Of a stretch of 64,000 nt of DNA, positions 1 to 8,977 are shown piece after piece. The notes under the pieces were generated by a model. The model worked only from the letters and a program-made list of their open reading frames with translations, did not search any database and was not told the DNA's origin. The stretch spans positions 469,641-533,640 of the forward strand of contig NZ_FRCM01000004.1 in assembly GCF_900142915.1 (NCBI RefSeq), in the 5' to 3' direction. The position numbers and the translations under genes are program-made. How positions within the stretch are numbered: the stretch's first letter is position 1; each line of letters starts with the position of its first letter. This stretch comes from Mucilaginibacter sp. OK098. Lineage in GTDB: Bacteria; Bacteroidota; Bacteroidia; Sphingobacteriales; Sphingobacteriaceae.

Positions 1-558
1 CAGCGGGGCCGGGCTTTCAGGCTTAAATTCAAAAGTATTTACGATACTTAATTTCCCGCCTTCCCAGGCGGCCTGTAACACAAGTGAACGCGACTGCCGT
101 CCTTTAGCTACTGCCGCGCTCCAAAAAACATAAGTCTTTTGATTTGATTTTAAAACTTTGAGCCCTGAGTAGGTGCTCATTAGCCCGCTGTATTTAGTAT
201 CGCTGTTATAAGCCCATCGCGCTGTTACCTTTTGCTTTACCGTATCAATTATCGCAATACCAAACCTGTCCTCCACGGCTACTGATGTTGTCCCGGGAAT
301 CAGTTTAACATCCATGCTATGGTTTTCATCGGCAGGATCGCCAAACGCTATTACATTCCCGGCCGGGTCTATCACCCTGTTATATGGCATTAATACAGGT
401 AAAATTCTATTGTTAAGGGTACTGTCATCATAGGCGCTGTGCATATTTACCTGTTCATTGTCAGCATCAGCCTTATTGGTTTTAGCGGTATGACATGCAG
501 CTAGTGCTATAATGCTTAATGCGATAAAAAAGATGGGGAGCTTTGTATTTTTATACAT
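1..558 (-). CDS. Lipoprotein, N-terminal part (YncE-like beta-propeller?)
   Basis: Reading the minus strand from an ATG at 558-556 gives an open frame of 186 codons that runs off the left edge of the window, so the C-terminus is missing. The N-terminus has a short hydrophobic segment ending in a lipobox-like LAAC (Cys at about residue 22), which indicates an outer-membrane or periplasmic lipoprotein. The mature part has blade-like stretches such as SVAVEDRFGIAIIDT and YVFWSAAV, resembling the first blades of YncE-type beta-propellers that in Bacteroidota are often fused to a phosphoesterase domain. That fusion cannot be checked here. No stop codon interrupts the frame. The lipoprotein call is fairly safe; the propeller assignment is from memory of family members and is tentative. 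Confidence 0.55.
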   Translation of the reverse strand, partial: MYKNTKLPIFFIALSIIALAACHTAKTNKADADNEQVNMHSAYDDSTLNNRILPVLMPYNRVIDPAGNVIAFGDPADENHSMDVKLIPGTTSVAVEDRFGIAIIDTVKQKVTARWAYNSDTKYSGLMSTYSGLKVLKSNQKTYVFWSAAVAKGRQSRSLVLQAAWEGGKLSIVNTFEFKPESPAPL

Positions 559-674
559 GGGCAGTAATTATACGCCAAATATATGCTTCATCATTAAACT
601 ACTTGTTAATAATGAAGCATATTCTGGTAACAATTCCGTTTTGTAACTAAATGTTGTTTGCCGGCTGTTTATGA

Positions 675-1907
675 TCAGTGCTGATTTCCTTTTCCATCAG
701 TTGTGTAAGCGCCTAAATCCTGGTTACCCAAGCCTTTGATTTTTTTATCAAAGTCCGAATTGCCCGCCCCGAATGCCGGTGAACCTGGTTTCAAGTGAAA
801 ATCATTAGTATTAGGATAACCATTAGGAGCAGCTACGGTGCCATCAAACTTCACAAACAGCGGATCAAGGTCACCTACTTTTTTCGAGATCAGATCAGTA
901 GGTTGTGGTACTCCTGAAGCACCTGCAGGATAAAAATTGTCCCTGATGTTTATCTGTATGGTTGGGTCAACAAGGTCGGTAAAGCTGTCAACAGTTGCAT
1001 AAAAAAGATTGTTGCCATAAGTGGTGTGTACTACATCGGCATCATTAAATACCTCAAGGCCGTGATAGCAATTCACATAAATATTGTTATAAATATGGCC
1101 AATTGCATTTACACCAACTGAGGTTCCCCGACCAGGTTCGGCAGATCCCCGCCTCCATCCAACAGCAACTACGGTATTGTTATAAACATCAACTTCTGTT
1201 TGCGGAAAAGGCACATTTTTGTTGGTTTCCAGCTTAATACCACTACCGGCCTGGCTGAATATTACATTATAAGCTACAATCCCTGTAGTGCCTGATTTAA
1301 GGTTTATCCCTTCACCATCGGTACTTCCTGATGAACTTATGGTATTCCTCAAAACCGTTATTTTGGCTCCAAACAAGCCCATCAGGTCATCCTGTCCGTT
1401 AGTAAACCATGAATCCTCGATGTCTACCGGTACCCCAACTTTATTTACAACAATTGTCCTACGGGCACTTCCTGAAGCATCAGGGCCACCTGTATTGTCC
1501 ACATGGGTCCATTTAATATTTACTGCCTGTGCGCTATCGCATTGAAACCCACCCCAGGTACCAGGCTTGTTAACGTCAGAATTAAAAAGAACAGGCTGAG
1601 TTTGTGAGCCCAATAAGTTCAGAACCCCCTGGATGGTAAACTGTGCATTATTCTTTACTATTATAATAGCCCCGGGTTGGGCGGATAAGGTATCTCCTTT
1701 TTTTACTGTGATATCGGCGGTAACCGTATATGTTTGGCCGGTTAGCAAAGTACCTTTTACAAATCCGCTGATGTTACCGGGCTGAATAGGGCTGGAAGTT
1801 GGTATTTTGATCTTAGTAAAAGTAGTAAGTTCTGCCTTTTTACAGGAAGCTATTACTGTTAACAGTAATATAACCGTGATGAATAAATTAATATTTTTTG
1901 TTTTCAT
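675..1907 (-). CDS. Right-handed beta-helix lipoprotein
   Basis: A 410-aa lipoprotein: the signal peptide ends in a VIASC lipobox (Cys at about residue 22). The mature protein opens with a strand-rich segment of the pectate-lyase/parallel beta-helix type, in which short strands end in hydrophobic turns (GTWGGFQ, NTIVVNK, NVIFSQAGSGIKLE, YNNTVVAVG, NIYVNCYHGLEVFND). Beta-helix proteins of this kind bind or cleave polysaccharides, but I see no clear catalytic triad and assign no activity. It lies 15 bp downstream of a TonB receptor on the same strand, so the two are probably co-transcribed and the lipoprotein may be its surface partner, as SusD is to SusC, although it is not SusD-like. It follows the receptor and is separated from the next lipoprotein gene by about 115 bp. 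Confidence 0.7.
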   Translation of the reverse strand: MKTKNINLFITVILLLTVIASCKKAELTTFTKIKIPTSSPIQPGNISGFVKGTLLTGQTYTVTADITVKKGDTLSAQPGAIIIVKNNAQFTIQGVLNLLGSQTQPVLFNSDVNKPGTWGGFQCDSAQAVNIKWTHVDNTGGPDASGSARRTIVVNKVGVPVDIEDSWFTNGQDDLMGLFGAKITVLRNTISSSGSTDGEGINLKSGTTGIVAYNVIFSQAGSGIKLETNKNVPFPQTEVDVYNNTVVAVGWRRGSAEPGRGTSVGVNAIGHIYNNIYVNCYHGLEVFNDADVVHTTYGNNLFYATVDSFTDLVDPTIQINIRDNFYPAGASGVPQPTDLISKKVGDLDPLFVKFDGTVAAPNGYPNTNDFHLKPGSPAFGAGNSDFDKKIKGLGNQDLGAYTTDGKGNQH

Positions 1908-1922
1908 TTTGATAGTTTTAAA

Positions 1923-4667
1923 TTATAACGAATACCTGAAACCTACATTAAAGCTTACGTTATAAAGGTCTTTTGACTGCACCAGGTTATCAATTTTAAC
2001 TGTAGTGGGGGTATTTAAAATATTGTTTACCTTGCCGGTAAGTGTTACGTGCCTGCTGATTTGCTTCTCGCCTGATAATGCTAAGAAAGATTGCGGCTGT
2101 GTGTAATAATCATAACCGTAGCCGTTGTAAACAAATGGAAGCGTTTTGCTGGTATAGGTATAGGCAAGCTGGATAAAAGTTTTATGTTTATCGTTTTTAT
2201 ATAGTAGTGATAAATTCACCACGTCTCCGGTTTGTCCCTGCAATGGTCTGTTTTGAAGTTTAAGCTCACTTATAATGTTTCCCTGGGCATCTGGTGTATT
2301 AACTACTTTAGGCGATTTAATATTTGAATAGGTATAAGTATAGTTGCCTGACACACCAAAATTGCCAAAATACCTGCTGTAAACAATTTCTGCACCCGCT
2401 ACTTTAGCTGTTCCAAAGTTTTGCGGCGTGGTAGATGCCTGGCCTCCCTGGTCAAGTCCTTGTAAGGCAAACTCTATCGGGTTTTTAATGTTTTTATAAA
2501 AAGCGCCTACAAAAAATTGTTCCTCGTTTTTAGGATAAAGCTCATATCTCAAATCATAATTATCTGCTTCCGAGTGCTGAACATCCGGATTTCCCGTAAT
2601 ATCTGTACTTTGACCGTACACAGGAGTAGGTACAATTTCAAATAATGCGGGGCGCGAGATTGACTTAAAGTATGAAGCTCTTAAATTAGAAAGATCTGTA
2701 AGCTTGTATTTAAGTTGTAAGCTTGGTAATACGTCCGTATATGTTTTTTGTGCGCTGCTCCTTACAACCAGCACAACGGGATGGGTATCATATCCTTGTT
2801 TGGTGCCTTCCACGCGTACTCCGCCAATTACATCCAGCTTATCCAATGTTAGTTTAAACTCACCATAGCCGGCACTAATATCTTCGTACGCCGTATAATT
2901 AGCAGCGTCACTTCGTAAACTTCCGGTTACATTGTACACTATCCAGTTTGCCTGGTAAATATCTGTAAAAGGGCTTTTTACCCCGTTTGCTTCAGGTGCG
3001 GGCTTTAGCTGATATTCATTTTGTTTATTAAAACGTGTGCTGTGGCGATATAATCCCCCTGCTTTTATTTGCAATGCACTATTTTCTCCCAGTTTTGTTG
3101 TATAGCTTAAATTACCAGTAGCACTGAGGTCCTTGTTCCCGCTTTTAGCCCAGATCCTGGATATGGCGTCAAAGTAATTAGGTGTACTGGAAAAATCAGG
3201 GTTGATAAGGTGATTTAAGGTAAGATCAGCCCTATCAGGTGAGTTTAATGTGGCATTGGAATAGATCCCTGCCCAATCAAATTGTAAATGATTACCAATA
3301 GCATGTTTACCGCTAAGTTTTAAATTTTCAACATATTGATTCTGGAGAAAAGAACGATTGTCGTTATAAACAGTTCCGGTCCCTGGCCCAACGCGACCGC
3401 CGTTACCACCTATTATTGAGGTATCGATACTTAAGCGTGCCTGGGCTGTGTATGTATAAAGGAACACATTATCCAGAGCAATTTTATTCTTATCATCAAT
3501 CTTATAATCCAAATGAGCCGATAAACCATTATTTAATTGCTGGGTAGAATAGGTTCTGTTGGCAACATCTGAAATAACAGGTTTATTATTGTTTTTGGGA
3601 TCGAATATGGCTATGTTAAATTCAGAGTTTGTTCCATAATATTGGTTTTGATAGCTATCAGAAACAATGAATCCCAGCTTGTCATTAAAAAATCTGCGTC
3701 CGTAAGTAAAACTTGCCAATGTTGTAGGAGGCGCATTCTTTTTTGTAAAATCAAGATTAGGTCTTGTAAAATATCCTGCAGGAGCTGCATAATTAGGGCC
3801 AAATCTGTCAGTAGGGCTTTGACGAAGAACTGCGCCCTGGTTAAAATTGTCATACTTCCTGTTAAAGAATATGGCACTATAACCAATTGATCCGTCTATT
3901 TTAAAATATTCATGATCCGGAGCATCTTTAAAAACCAGGTTAACAGTGCCGCCAATAGCATCGCCTTCCATTTCGGGTGTGAGGGTTTTGCTTACTTCTA
4001 TACGATCTAACAGATCAGAAGGCACAACATTTAAAGAAATAAATCTCGAAACAGGATCAGGGCTGGTTACTTTTACACCATTTATAAGTGTATTATTATA
4101 ACGGGGCTCTAAACCCCTGATTATGGCATATGCTTCGTCAGATCCGCTGTTGCGTTGTAAAGTTACGGCCGAAACCCTTGTTATTGCTGTGGCGGCATTT
4201 AAATCGGGCGAACGCTCCATTGCCCTTGCTGAGAGTATATTGGTTACATTATTTGCGTTCTTTTCTGATTGCCTTGACGATGACTCATTACTCTCATTGA
4301 GCTTACCATAAACATTTACTGTTTTAAGGTTTTCCTTCGACTCGGACAAAGCTATATTCAATACAAATACCTGCCCATCAGCTACAGTTATTTTTTGCTC
4401 AAACTCTCCAAAGCCAACATATTTGACTTTGATTTTGTACTCGCCGGGATTTAGCTTATTGATTTCGAAATTTCCAAAGGCATCGGTTGATGATCCTTTC
4501 TTAGATCCGTCTAAGCGGACGTAAGCCCCTGGCAATGGCTCCCTGCTTTTACCATCCGTTACCTTCCCTTTTATGGATGCATTTTGTGCTGATGCATAAG
4601 AAGCCAATAAAATAAACAGAACAAATAAGTAATTTTTGCTGATCATATAACGTGTGATTTTTTGCAA
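1923..4667 (-). CDS. TonB-dependent outer-membrane receptor
   Basis: A 914-aa receptor with a signal peptide (cleavage near ASAQ, about residue 28), a carboxypeptidase-regulatory-like domain at about residues 30-115 (SIKGKVTDGKSREPLPGAYV, then FGNFEINKLNPGEYKIKVKYVG), a plug domain (AYAIIRGLEPRYNNTLINGV, about 180-245) and a long C-terminal barrel ending in an aromatic-rich strand (FNVGFRYSL). It is of the TonB-receptor type that lacks the SusC signature and has no SusD neighbour. Its partner is the beta-helix lipoprotein gene 15 bp downstream. An internal Met at residue 8 (MISKNYLF) gives a more typical signal peptide and may be the true start. The substrate is unknown; neighbouring polysaccharide-type proteins suggest a carbohydrate. 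Confidence 0.88.
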   Translation of the reverse strand: MQKITRYMISKNYLFVLFILLASYASAQNASIKGKVTDGKSREPLPGAYVRLDGSKKGSSTDAFGNFEINKLNPGEYKIKVKYVGFGEFEQKITVADGQVFVLNIALSESKENLKTVNVYGKLNESNESSSRQSEKNANNVTNILSARAMERSPDLNAATAITRVSAVTLQRNSGSDEAYAIIRGLEPRYNNTLINGVKVTSPDPVSRFISLNVVPSDLLDRIEVSKTLTPEMEGDAIGGTVNLVFKDAPDHEYFKIDGSIGYSAIFFNRKYDNFNQGAVLRQSPTDRFGPNYAAPAGYFTRPNLDFTKKNAPPTTLASFTYGRRFFNDKLGFIVSDSYQNQYYGTNSEFNIAIFDPKNNNKPVISDVANRTYSTQQLNNGLSAHLDYKIDDKNKIALDNVFLYTYTAQARLSIDTSIIGGNGGRVGPGTGTVYNDNRSFLQNQYVENLKLSGKHAIGNHLQFDWAGIYSNATLNSPDRADLTLNHLINPDFSSTPNYFDAISRIWAKSGNKDLSATGNLSYTTKLGENSALQIKAGGLYRHSTRFNKQNEYQLKPAPEANGVKSPFTDIYQANWIVYNVTGSLRSDAANYTAYEDISAGYGEFKLTLDKLDVIGGVRVEGTKQGYDTHPVVLVVRSSAQKTYTDVLPSLQLKYKLTDLSNLRASYFKSISRPALFEIVPTPVYGQSTDITGNPDVQHSEADNYDLRYELYPKNEEQFFVGAFYKNIKNPIEFALQGLDQGGQASTTPQNFGTAKVAGAEIVYSRYFGNFGVSGNYTYTYSNIKSPKVVNTPDAQGNIISELKLQNRPLQGQTGDVVNLSLLYKNDKHKTFIQLAYTYTSKTLPFVYNGYGYDYYTQPQSFLALSGEKQISRHVTLTGKVNNILNTPTTVKIDNLVQSKDLYNVSFNVGFRYSL

Positions 4668-5024
4668 ATCATCATGTTAATACTGGAGGAAAACTGAATA
4701 AACCCTCATATGAAAAATAGTTAATTAAGTGATAATCATAACTTAATATTTGACAACTTTTCAAACAAAAACCAAACATGAAATCAACAATTAAGCAATA
4801 ATTATTTAATACCGAAAAGTTGAATTTTGGTATTTCCTGAGAGAACTTATGCTAAAAGATTCTCCAGTTGTGCGGGTGTGGATTATCTTTATGTATCACC
4901 CTAAAGACTCCTCCCACTACAAACACTCTACAAATCTACATCTGGGCATATTTAGGCTGGTTTTTAAATTCAAATAACAATTAATGTATCTAATTTTAAC
5001 CTGTACCAATTAAACCACAACAAA
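4668..5024. other. Divergent intergenic region
   Basis: This AT-rich region of 357 bp separates the TonB receptor (minus) from the ThuA gene (plus) and must hold both promoters. The only structure I see is the inverted repeat TTAAGT-N10-ACTTAA at 4725-4746, about 60 bp upstream of the receptor start, a possible operator. I see no ORF with coding character and no recognisable riboswitch. Confidence 0.4.
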
Positions 5025-5879
5025 ATGTCATTACTATCCCGGGTCAAAAAGATCGCATTTTTATTATTCAATATCTGTTTGCTATTTATGTCCTCAACAA
5101 GCGTTAAGGCACAAAACATCAGTCCAAAATTTAAGGTGATTGCTTTTTATACTGCCGAAGAAGATAAGGCACACATCAGCTTTGTGCATGAGGCAAACGG
5201 ATGGTTCCCTAAAATGGCGGCAAAATATAATTTCGCTTATGATTCAACCAAAAACTGGAATAACCTTAATCCTGAATTTTTATCGCATTACCAGGTAGTT
5301 ATTTTTTTAGACACCCGGCCTGATGTGCCTGCGCAAAGGGAAGCATTTGAAACGTATATGAAAAATGGCGGTGGATGGATGGGTTTTCACTTCTCTGCCT
5401 TTGCGCTTACCCCTTCTAAATATAACCAGGACTGGGATTGGTATCATAAGGAGTTCCTGGGTTCAGGGCAATACGTTAGCAATATATGGAGGCCTTCATC
5501 AGCAACTTTAGATGTTGATACAAAATTTCCGGCTACTAAACATTTGCCCAAAATATTTAAAACCTCACCAAACGAATGGTACAGGTGGGAATTTGACCTG
5601 CGTAAAAACCCGGATATAAAAATACTGGCATCAATTGATTCCGCCAGTTTCCCGTTAGGCACCGGGCCAAAGCAAAGCGAGATCTGGCACAGCGGCTACT
5701 ACCCCGCCGTATGGACCAACACCAAATACAAAATGGTATACTTTAACATGGGCCATAACGATATGGATTATGAGCACAAGTATGATAATACTGATAAAAC
5801 ATTGTCGTACACCTTTAGTAGTCCAATGGAAGCGAAGATGGTGATTGATGCTATTTTATGGTTGGGGATTAGAGATTAG
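5025..5879 (+). CDS. ThuA-domain secreted protein
   Basis: A 284-aa protein with a signal peptide (hydrophobic residues 8-25, cleavage near VKAQ, about residue 29) followed by one ThuA (trehalose-utilisation-like) domain of glutamine-amidotransferase-like fold. Diagnostic stretches are FKVIAFYTAEEDKAHISFVHEA, VVIFLDTRPDV and GGGWMGFHFSAF. ThuA proteins are secreted partners in carbohydrate catabolism in Bacteroidota, often fused to or next to sugar dehydrogenases, and their reaction is not settled. No catalytic Cys nucleophile is apparent at the amidotransferase elbow (GFHFSA). The gene stands alone on the plus strand, and its last codons already lie in the tandem repeat that follows. Confidence 0.82.
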   Translation: MSLLSRVKKIAFLLFNICLLFMSSTSVKAQNISPKFKVIAFYTAEEDKAHISFVHEANGWFPKMAAKYNFAYDSTKNWNNLNPEFLSHYQVVIFLDTRPDVPAQREAFETYMKNGGGWMGFHFSAFALTPSKYNQDWDWYHKEFLGSGQYVSNIWRPSSATLDVDTKFPATKHLPKIFKTSPNEWYRWEFDLRKNPDIKILASIDSASFPLGTGPKQSEIWHSGYYPAVWTNTKYKMVYFNMGHNDMDYEHKYDNTDKTLSYTFSSPMEAKMVIDAILWLGIRD

Positions 5880-6219
5880 AGACTGGTGATTAGAGATTAG
5901 TTAGCTTCGGGAGTTGGAGCATTAGCAGTAGACATTTATTGGTCGTCTACCTGTCAGCGGCGTGCTGTGGGGACACAGCACGGGGGAGATTAGAGACTGG
6001 TGATCAGAGATTAGTTAGCTTCCGGAGTTGGGTTGTCAATATTAGACATTTATTGGTCGCTTACCTGTCAGCGGCGTGCTGTGGGGACACAGTCAGGGGG
6101 AATGAGATTAGAGACTGGTGATCAGAGATTAGTTAGCTTCGGGAGTTGGAGTGTTAATATTAGACCTTTATTGGTCGTTTACCTGTCAGCGGCGTGCTGT
6201 GAGGACACAGCCCGGGGGT
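5872..6219. repeat. Three tandem copies of a 114-118 bp repeat
   Basis: Three direct copies begin at 5872, 5986 and 6104 with the same GAGATTAGAGACTGG start, continue through TTAGCTTC(G/C)GGAGTTGG and end with a conserved ACCTGTCAGCGGCGTGCTGT block. Copies differ at scattered positions. The first copy overlaps the final codons of the ThuA gene, so the repeat supplies its stop codon. Short ORFs through the repeat have no coding support. Confidence 0.85.
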
Positions 6220-6244
6220 GGGTTAGTTTTTCTTATCTGCAACA

Positions 6245-6275
6245 GATTTACGAAGTTTTAAAAACTTCGTAAATC
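6245..6275. terminator. Perfect 15-bp inverted repeat, probable bidirectional terminator
   Basis: GATTTACGAAGTTTT and its exact complement are separated by one base. The hairpin lies between the convergent ThuA (plus) and DUF5916 (minus) genes and could end transcription from both. The same ACGAAGTTT/AAACTTCGT core recurs at 36403-36433 and around the IS110 element, so it is a dispersed palindrome family rather than a one-off terminator. Confidence 0.6.
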
Positions 6276-6311
6276 TTCTCCCCTAATCTCTAATCAACTA
6301 ACCTCTAATCA

Positions 6312-8480
6312 CTAATTGTTCAACCAATAGGTAAACTTAAACACAAGCCCCCTGTTTTTAACAAAGAACGGACGGGGCAGGTAGTTATCGGTATAAACAA
6401 TAAAGAAATCTGATGCCGGGCGGTAGCGCCATTGAAGGCGGGTATTTATGTTAATGTTTTTGCCTTGCTCGTTATATTGAAAAAAGCCGGTCAGGAAAAA
6501 TTTGTTGGTCATGGTAACATCAACACGTGGCCCAACCAGCCAGAATGTTTTTTGTCCCCATGGTTGTGGCAGCTGCAAATTATTATAGGTGGTGTTCATC
6601 TGGATATTTACAAAGGGCTGAAAACGATAGCCAATATCATTTGCCACACTTATCTTTTTTCCTTTGTCATAATAGCCCCCGTAATCCACCGTAAAATCAT
6701 AGGTAAAGAGACTTTGGGGGATTGAGAAGTACGATAGTTCCGCATTGTGCCAGGTGCTTTGCAATCCTACTGGTAAAAAGCTACCCGTGTAATTTGTTGG
6801 GTCGTAAGGCTGCAGCAGCTTCACGTAATCGCGCTCCACCAGGCCGGTTAAAATGCTTTTGTTCCTGAATGTTATTTGATACGAAAAGAAAGCCCGGTTA
6901 TCTGTCGGATTAAATGATCCATCGTAATAGTCGGTAAGATTAAGCTGCGGGCCGTGGCTCAGAATAGCGCCATGCGTAGGAAAAAAAAGGTACCCGATGT
7001 AAGGGTTGAGCTTAATATAGCCTTGCCGCGGCACATAGCCCACACCTGCATTATAGTTTGTGCCAACCACCTCGTACTGGCCGCCAACGTTCCAATATTT
7101 ATTAGCAAACTGCAGGTTACCGGCCTGCGTAAAGTCGTGCCCTCTTTTATCGGGACTGAATGATTTTAAAACAAGGGCCTTGCCTGTAAATAAATTATCA
7201 GCAGACGCCAGGTTAAATTCAAGGCCAAAATTGCTGTTGTATTTCGAGTCGGTTGGGGTTGCCGAGGTTGTTGGCGGGTAGTTAAATGATTCTTTATTTA
7301 CAAACAGGAACCCAATATTTGAACGGGCAAATACCTTCCTTTGTAAGGCAATAACTGTAAAATTTTGAGCCGGGACGCCCGTTGCATCATTGCTGTTGGT
7401 TTGCATATCCATAACCCCGATACGCCAGTTTTGATCAAGCTTGCCGCTTAAACGTGCACCTCCTATTATATTCGATGTTAACCCTATCCGCCTTGAAAAA
7501 AACGGCCTGATGGATGCGTACCCAAAGTTGTTGAACTGATCGCCATTCTCTAAGAAAAACTGGCGTGTTTCAGGGTAAAAAAGCTCGTACCTGCTTAAAT
7601 TGGTTACCTGCTTATCCGCATCAACCTGCGAAAAATCGGGATGCACTGTAAGATCGAGGTTCAGTGCTGATGATATGGCTATTTTGGCATCCCCCCCTGC
7701 TTCAAGGTGTAAAGCGGCATTCTTGTGCCCGGCATAGTCCTTGGTTACCCCAGTTAAAACATATGGGATTATGGAAATATTAGGCCCCGGATCAGGCGGT
7801 GGCACATCCCATACTAATGTACCTGTATAAGCCAGTGATGCCGTAGGGAATTGGCGAGGAACTGGGGTCCAGCTTGATTTTTCGGTAGTTTTCAAATCAT
7901 TGCGGCTAAAATTTATACCCCATTCAGAGATTCCTTTTTTGTAACGGATAGATTTAAAAGGGATAGAAGCCTCAAAAACATACCTGTCGGGATAATCCTT
8001 AACTGCCGAAACCCATTTGTTTGTCCAGTTCAAATCAACCTTTCCCCCCTCGTACATAGTACCATCCCACTCAGCGCCTACCGCATTTGAACCAAACGAG
8101 TAACCATTAGTTTGATCATTATAGGTATCCATAAAGAAAATGAAGTTATCGTTCTTTTGAAAAGCAAAATCGCGCTTTAACGATTCAACCATACTGGGGC
8201 CGGCTAATACTTTATAGCATACAGCCAAAATATAGATGTTTTTATCGTCATAAGCCATCCTTACCTCGGTCTTCACTTTTGCAAAGCTGGTATCCATAGG
8301 TAAAACCATATAAAAGTTTTTGGCAACCTCGGCATCCTGCCATGCTGGGTCGTCCATATCGCCGTCAATTTTAACAGAGGAGGTTAACCGGTGGATATGA
8401 TACCGGAATTTATTATTCCTTTTTTGAGCAAAAATATGCAAGCTAAATAAGCAGCAGATGAGTAAAAATCTTAACTTCAA
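6312..8480 (-). CDS. DUF5916 protein with CBM9-like N-terminal domain
   Basis: A 722-aa protein with a short signal peptide (cleavage near FAQ, about residue 19). Residues about 30-220 form a family-9 carbohydrate-binding-like domain (VKIDGDMDDPAWQDAEVAKNF near the start, then RMAYDDKNIYILAVCY and FMDTYNDQTNGYSF). The remainder is a DUF5916 region rich in alternating aromatic strands and ending in FKFTYWLNN, consistent with an outer-membrane beta-barrel. This domain pair is common in Bacteroidota and its function is not established; a role in binding or importing a polymer is inferred from the fold. The gene is monocistronic and convergent with the ThuA gene. Confidence 0.8.
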   Translation of the reverse strand: MKLRFLLICCLFSLHIFAQKRNNKFRYHIHRLTSSVKIDGDMDDPAWQDAEVAKNFYMVLPMDTSFAKVKTEVRMAYDDKNIYILAVCYKVLAGPSMVESLKRDFAFQKNDNFIFFMDTYNDQTNGYSFGSNAVGAEWDGTMYEGGKVDLNWTNKWVSAVKDYPDRYVFEASIPFKSIRYKKGISEWGINFSRNDLKTTEKSSWTPVPRQFPTASLAYTGTLVWDVPPPDPGPNISIIPYVLTGVTKDYAGHKNAALHLEAGGDAKIAISSALNLDLTVHPDFSQVDADKQVTNLSRYELFYPETRQFFLENGDQFNNFGYASIRPFFSRRIGLTSNIIGGARLSGKLDQNWRIGVMDMQTNSNDATGVPAQNFTVIALQRKVFARSNIGFLFVNKESFNYPPTTSATPTDSKYNSNFGLEFNLASADNLFTGKALVLKSFSPDKRGHDFTQAGNLQFANKYWNVGGQYEVVGTNYNAGVGYVPRQGYIKLNPYIGYLFFPTHGAILSHGPQLNLTDYYDGSFNPTDNRAFFSYQITFRNKSILTGLVERDYVKLLQPYDPTNYTGSFLPVGLQSTWHNAELSYFSIPQSLFTYDFTVDYGGYYDKGKKISVANDIGYRFQPFVNIQMNTTYNNLQLPQPWGQKTFWLVGPRVDVTMTNKFFLTGFFQYNEQGKNININTRLQWRYRPASDFFIVYTDNYLPRPFFVKNRGLVFKFTYWLNN

Positions 8481-8779
8481 ATCCGGGTATTTTTAATGAT
8501 TAAATTATAAAAAATAAAGGGTTTTCATCGATATAAACCCGGTTTACCTCATTTTTGGGCATTATTGATTATTTCTGCATAAATATCATAATTTGACGAG
8601 CCAAAAACATCAATTAAGGCGTAACAATACTGATATTGTTAGTAAACCACCCCTTGTTAGTATTTTTTTGCCCTATAAATGCATTTTTTTTGAAAATAAA
8701 TGCAAAAAAATTAGTCTGCTAATTCCATAGAATATATATTTGCGTAATTATTATTTTCGGTCTAACCAACTAGTTCTTT

Positions 8780-8890
8780 ATGATGAATAATGAGGTCAGT
8801 TACTACAAAAAGAGAAAGCGCTTGCTTCCTCTTTTTTGTTTTAAGGCTATTTTGTACCCCGCCTTATCTCATCCGGCAAATATCCTTTAA
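8780..8890 (+). CDS. Possible 36-aa leader peptide
   Basis: ATG at 8780 opens a 36-codon frame with a basic-then-hydrophobic middle (KKRKRLLPLF) and a stop at 8888-8890. It sits about 38 bases after a TATATTTG promoter-like box, and its codons pass straight through the terminator-like hairpin at 8807-8836, the arrangement of an attenuator leader. No plus-strand gene follows within reach (the next gene downstream is on the minus strand), which argues against attenuation. It may be chance. Confidence 0.2.
   Translation: MMNNEVSYYKKRKRLLPLFCFKAILYPALSHPANIL
8807..8836 (+). terminator. Rho-independent terminator-like hairpin
   Basis: AAAAAGAG pairs with CTCTTTTT, then after one A-C mismatch AAGC pairs with GCTT around a GCTT loop, followed by more T residues. 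No annotated plus-strand gene lies upstream, so it would terminate a short untranslated or leader transcript. Confidence 0.5.
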
Positions 8891-8977
8891 GATCTGAATT
8901 ATACACCCAAAGCATTACCCCGCCTATTCATCATCATAAGTTATCCCCTGGTTTCGGTATTGTATACAGTAAGCGAT

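Larger units (their letters stand above)
8481..8977. other. 497-bp intergenic region with candidate short transcript
   Basis: The region carries the promoter of the DUF5916 gene (minus). On the plus strand a TATATTTG at 8735-8742 fits the Bacteroidota -7 element TAnnTTTG, and a strong hairpin with a T-run lies at 8807-8836, together defining a possible transcript of about 90 nt. A 36-codon frame (8780-8890) overlaps the hairpin. The remainder, up to the end of the DUF5009 gene, shows nothing I recognise. Confidence 0.4.

Noticed and set aside
4668..5024. Cobalamin or other riboswitch upstream of the TonB receptor
   Set aside because: No B12-box or conserved stem set was found on the minus strand; only a short inverted repeat is present.
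5939..6272. Two plus-strand frames of 60-79 codons through the tandem repeat
   Set aside because: They arise from the repeated unit and repeat the same peptide; no homologous protein pattern is seen.
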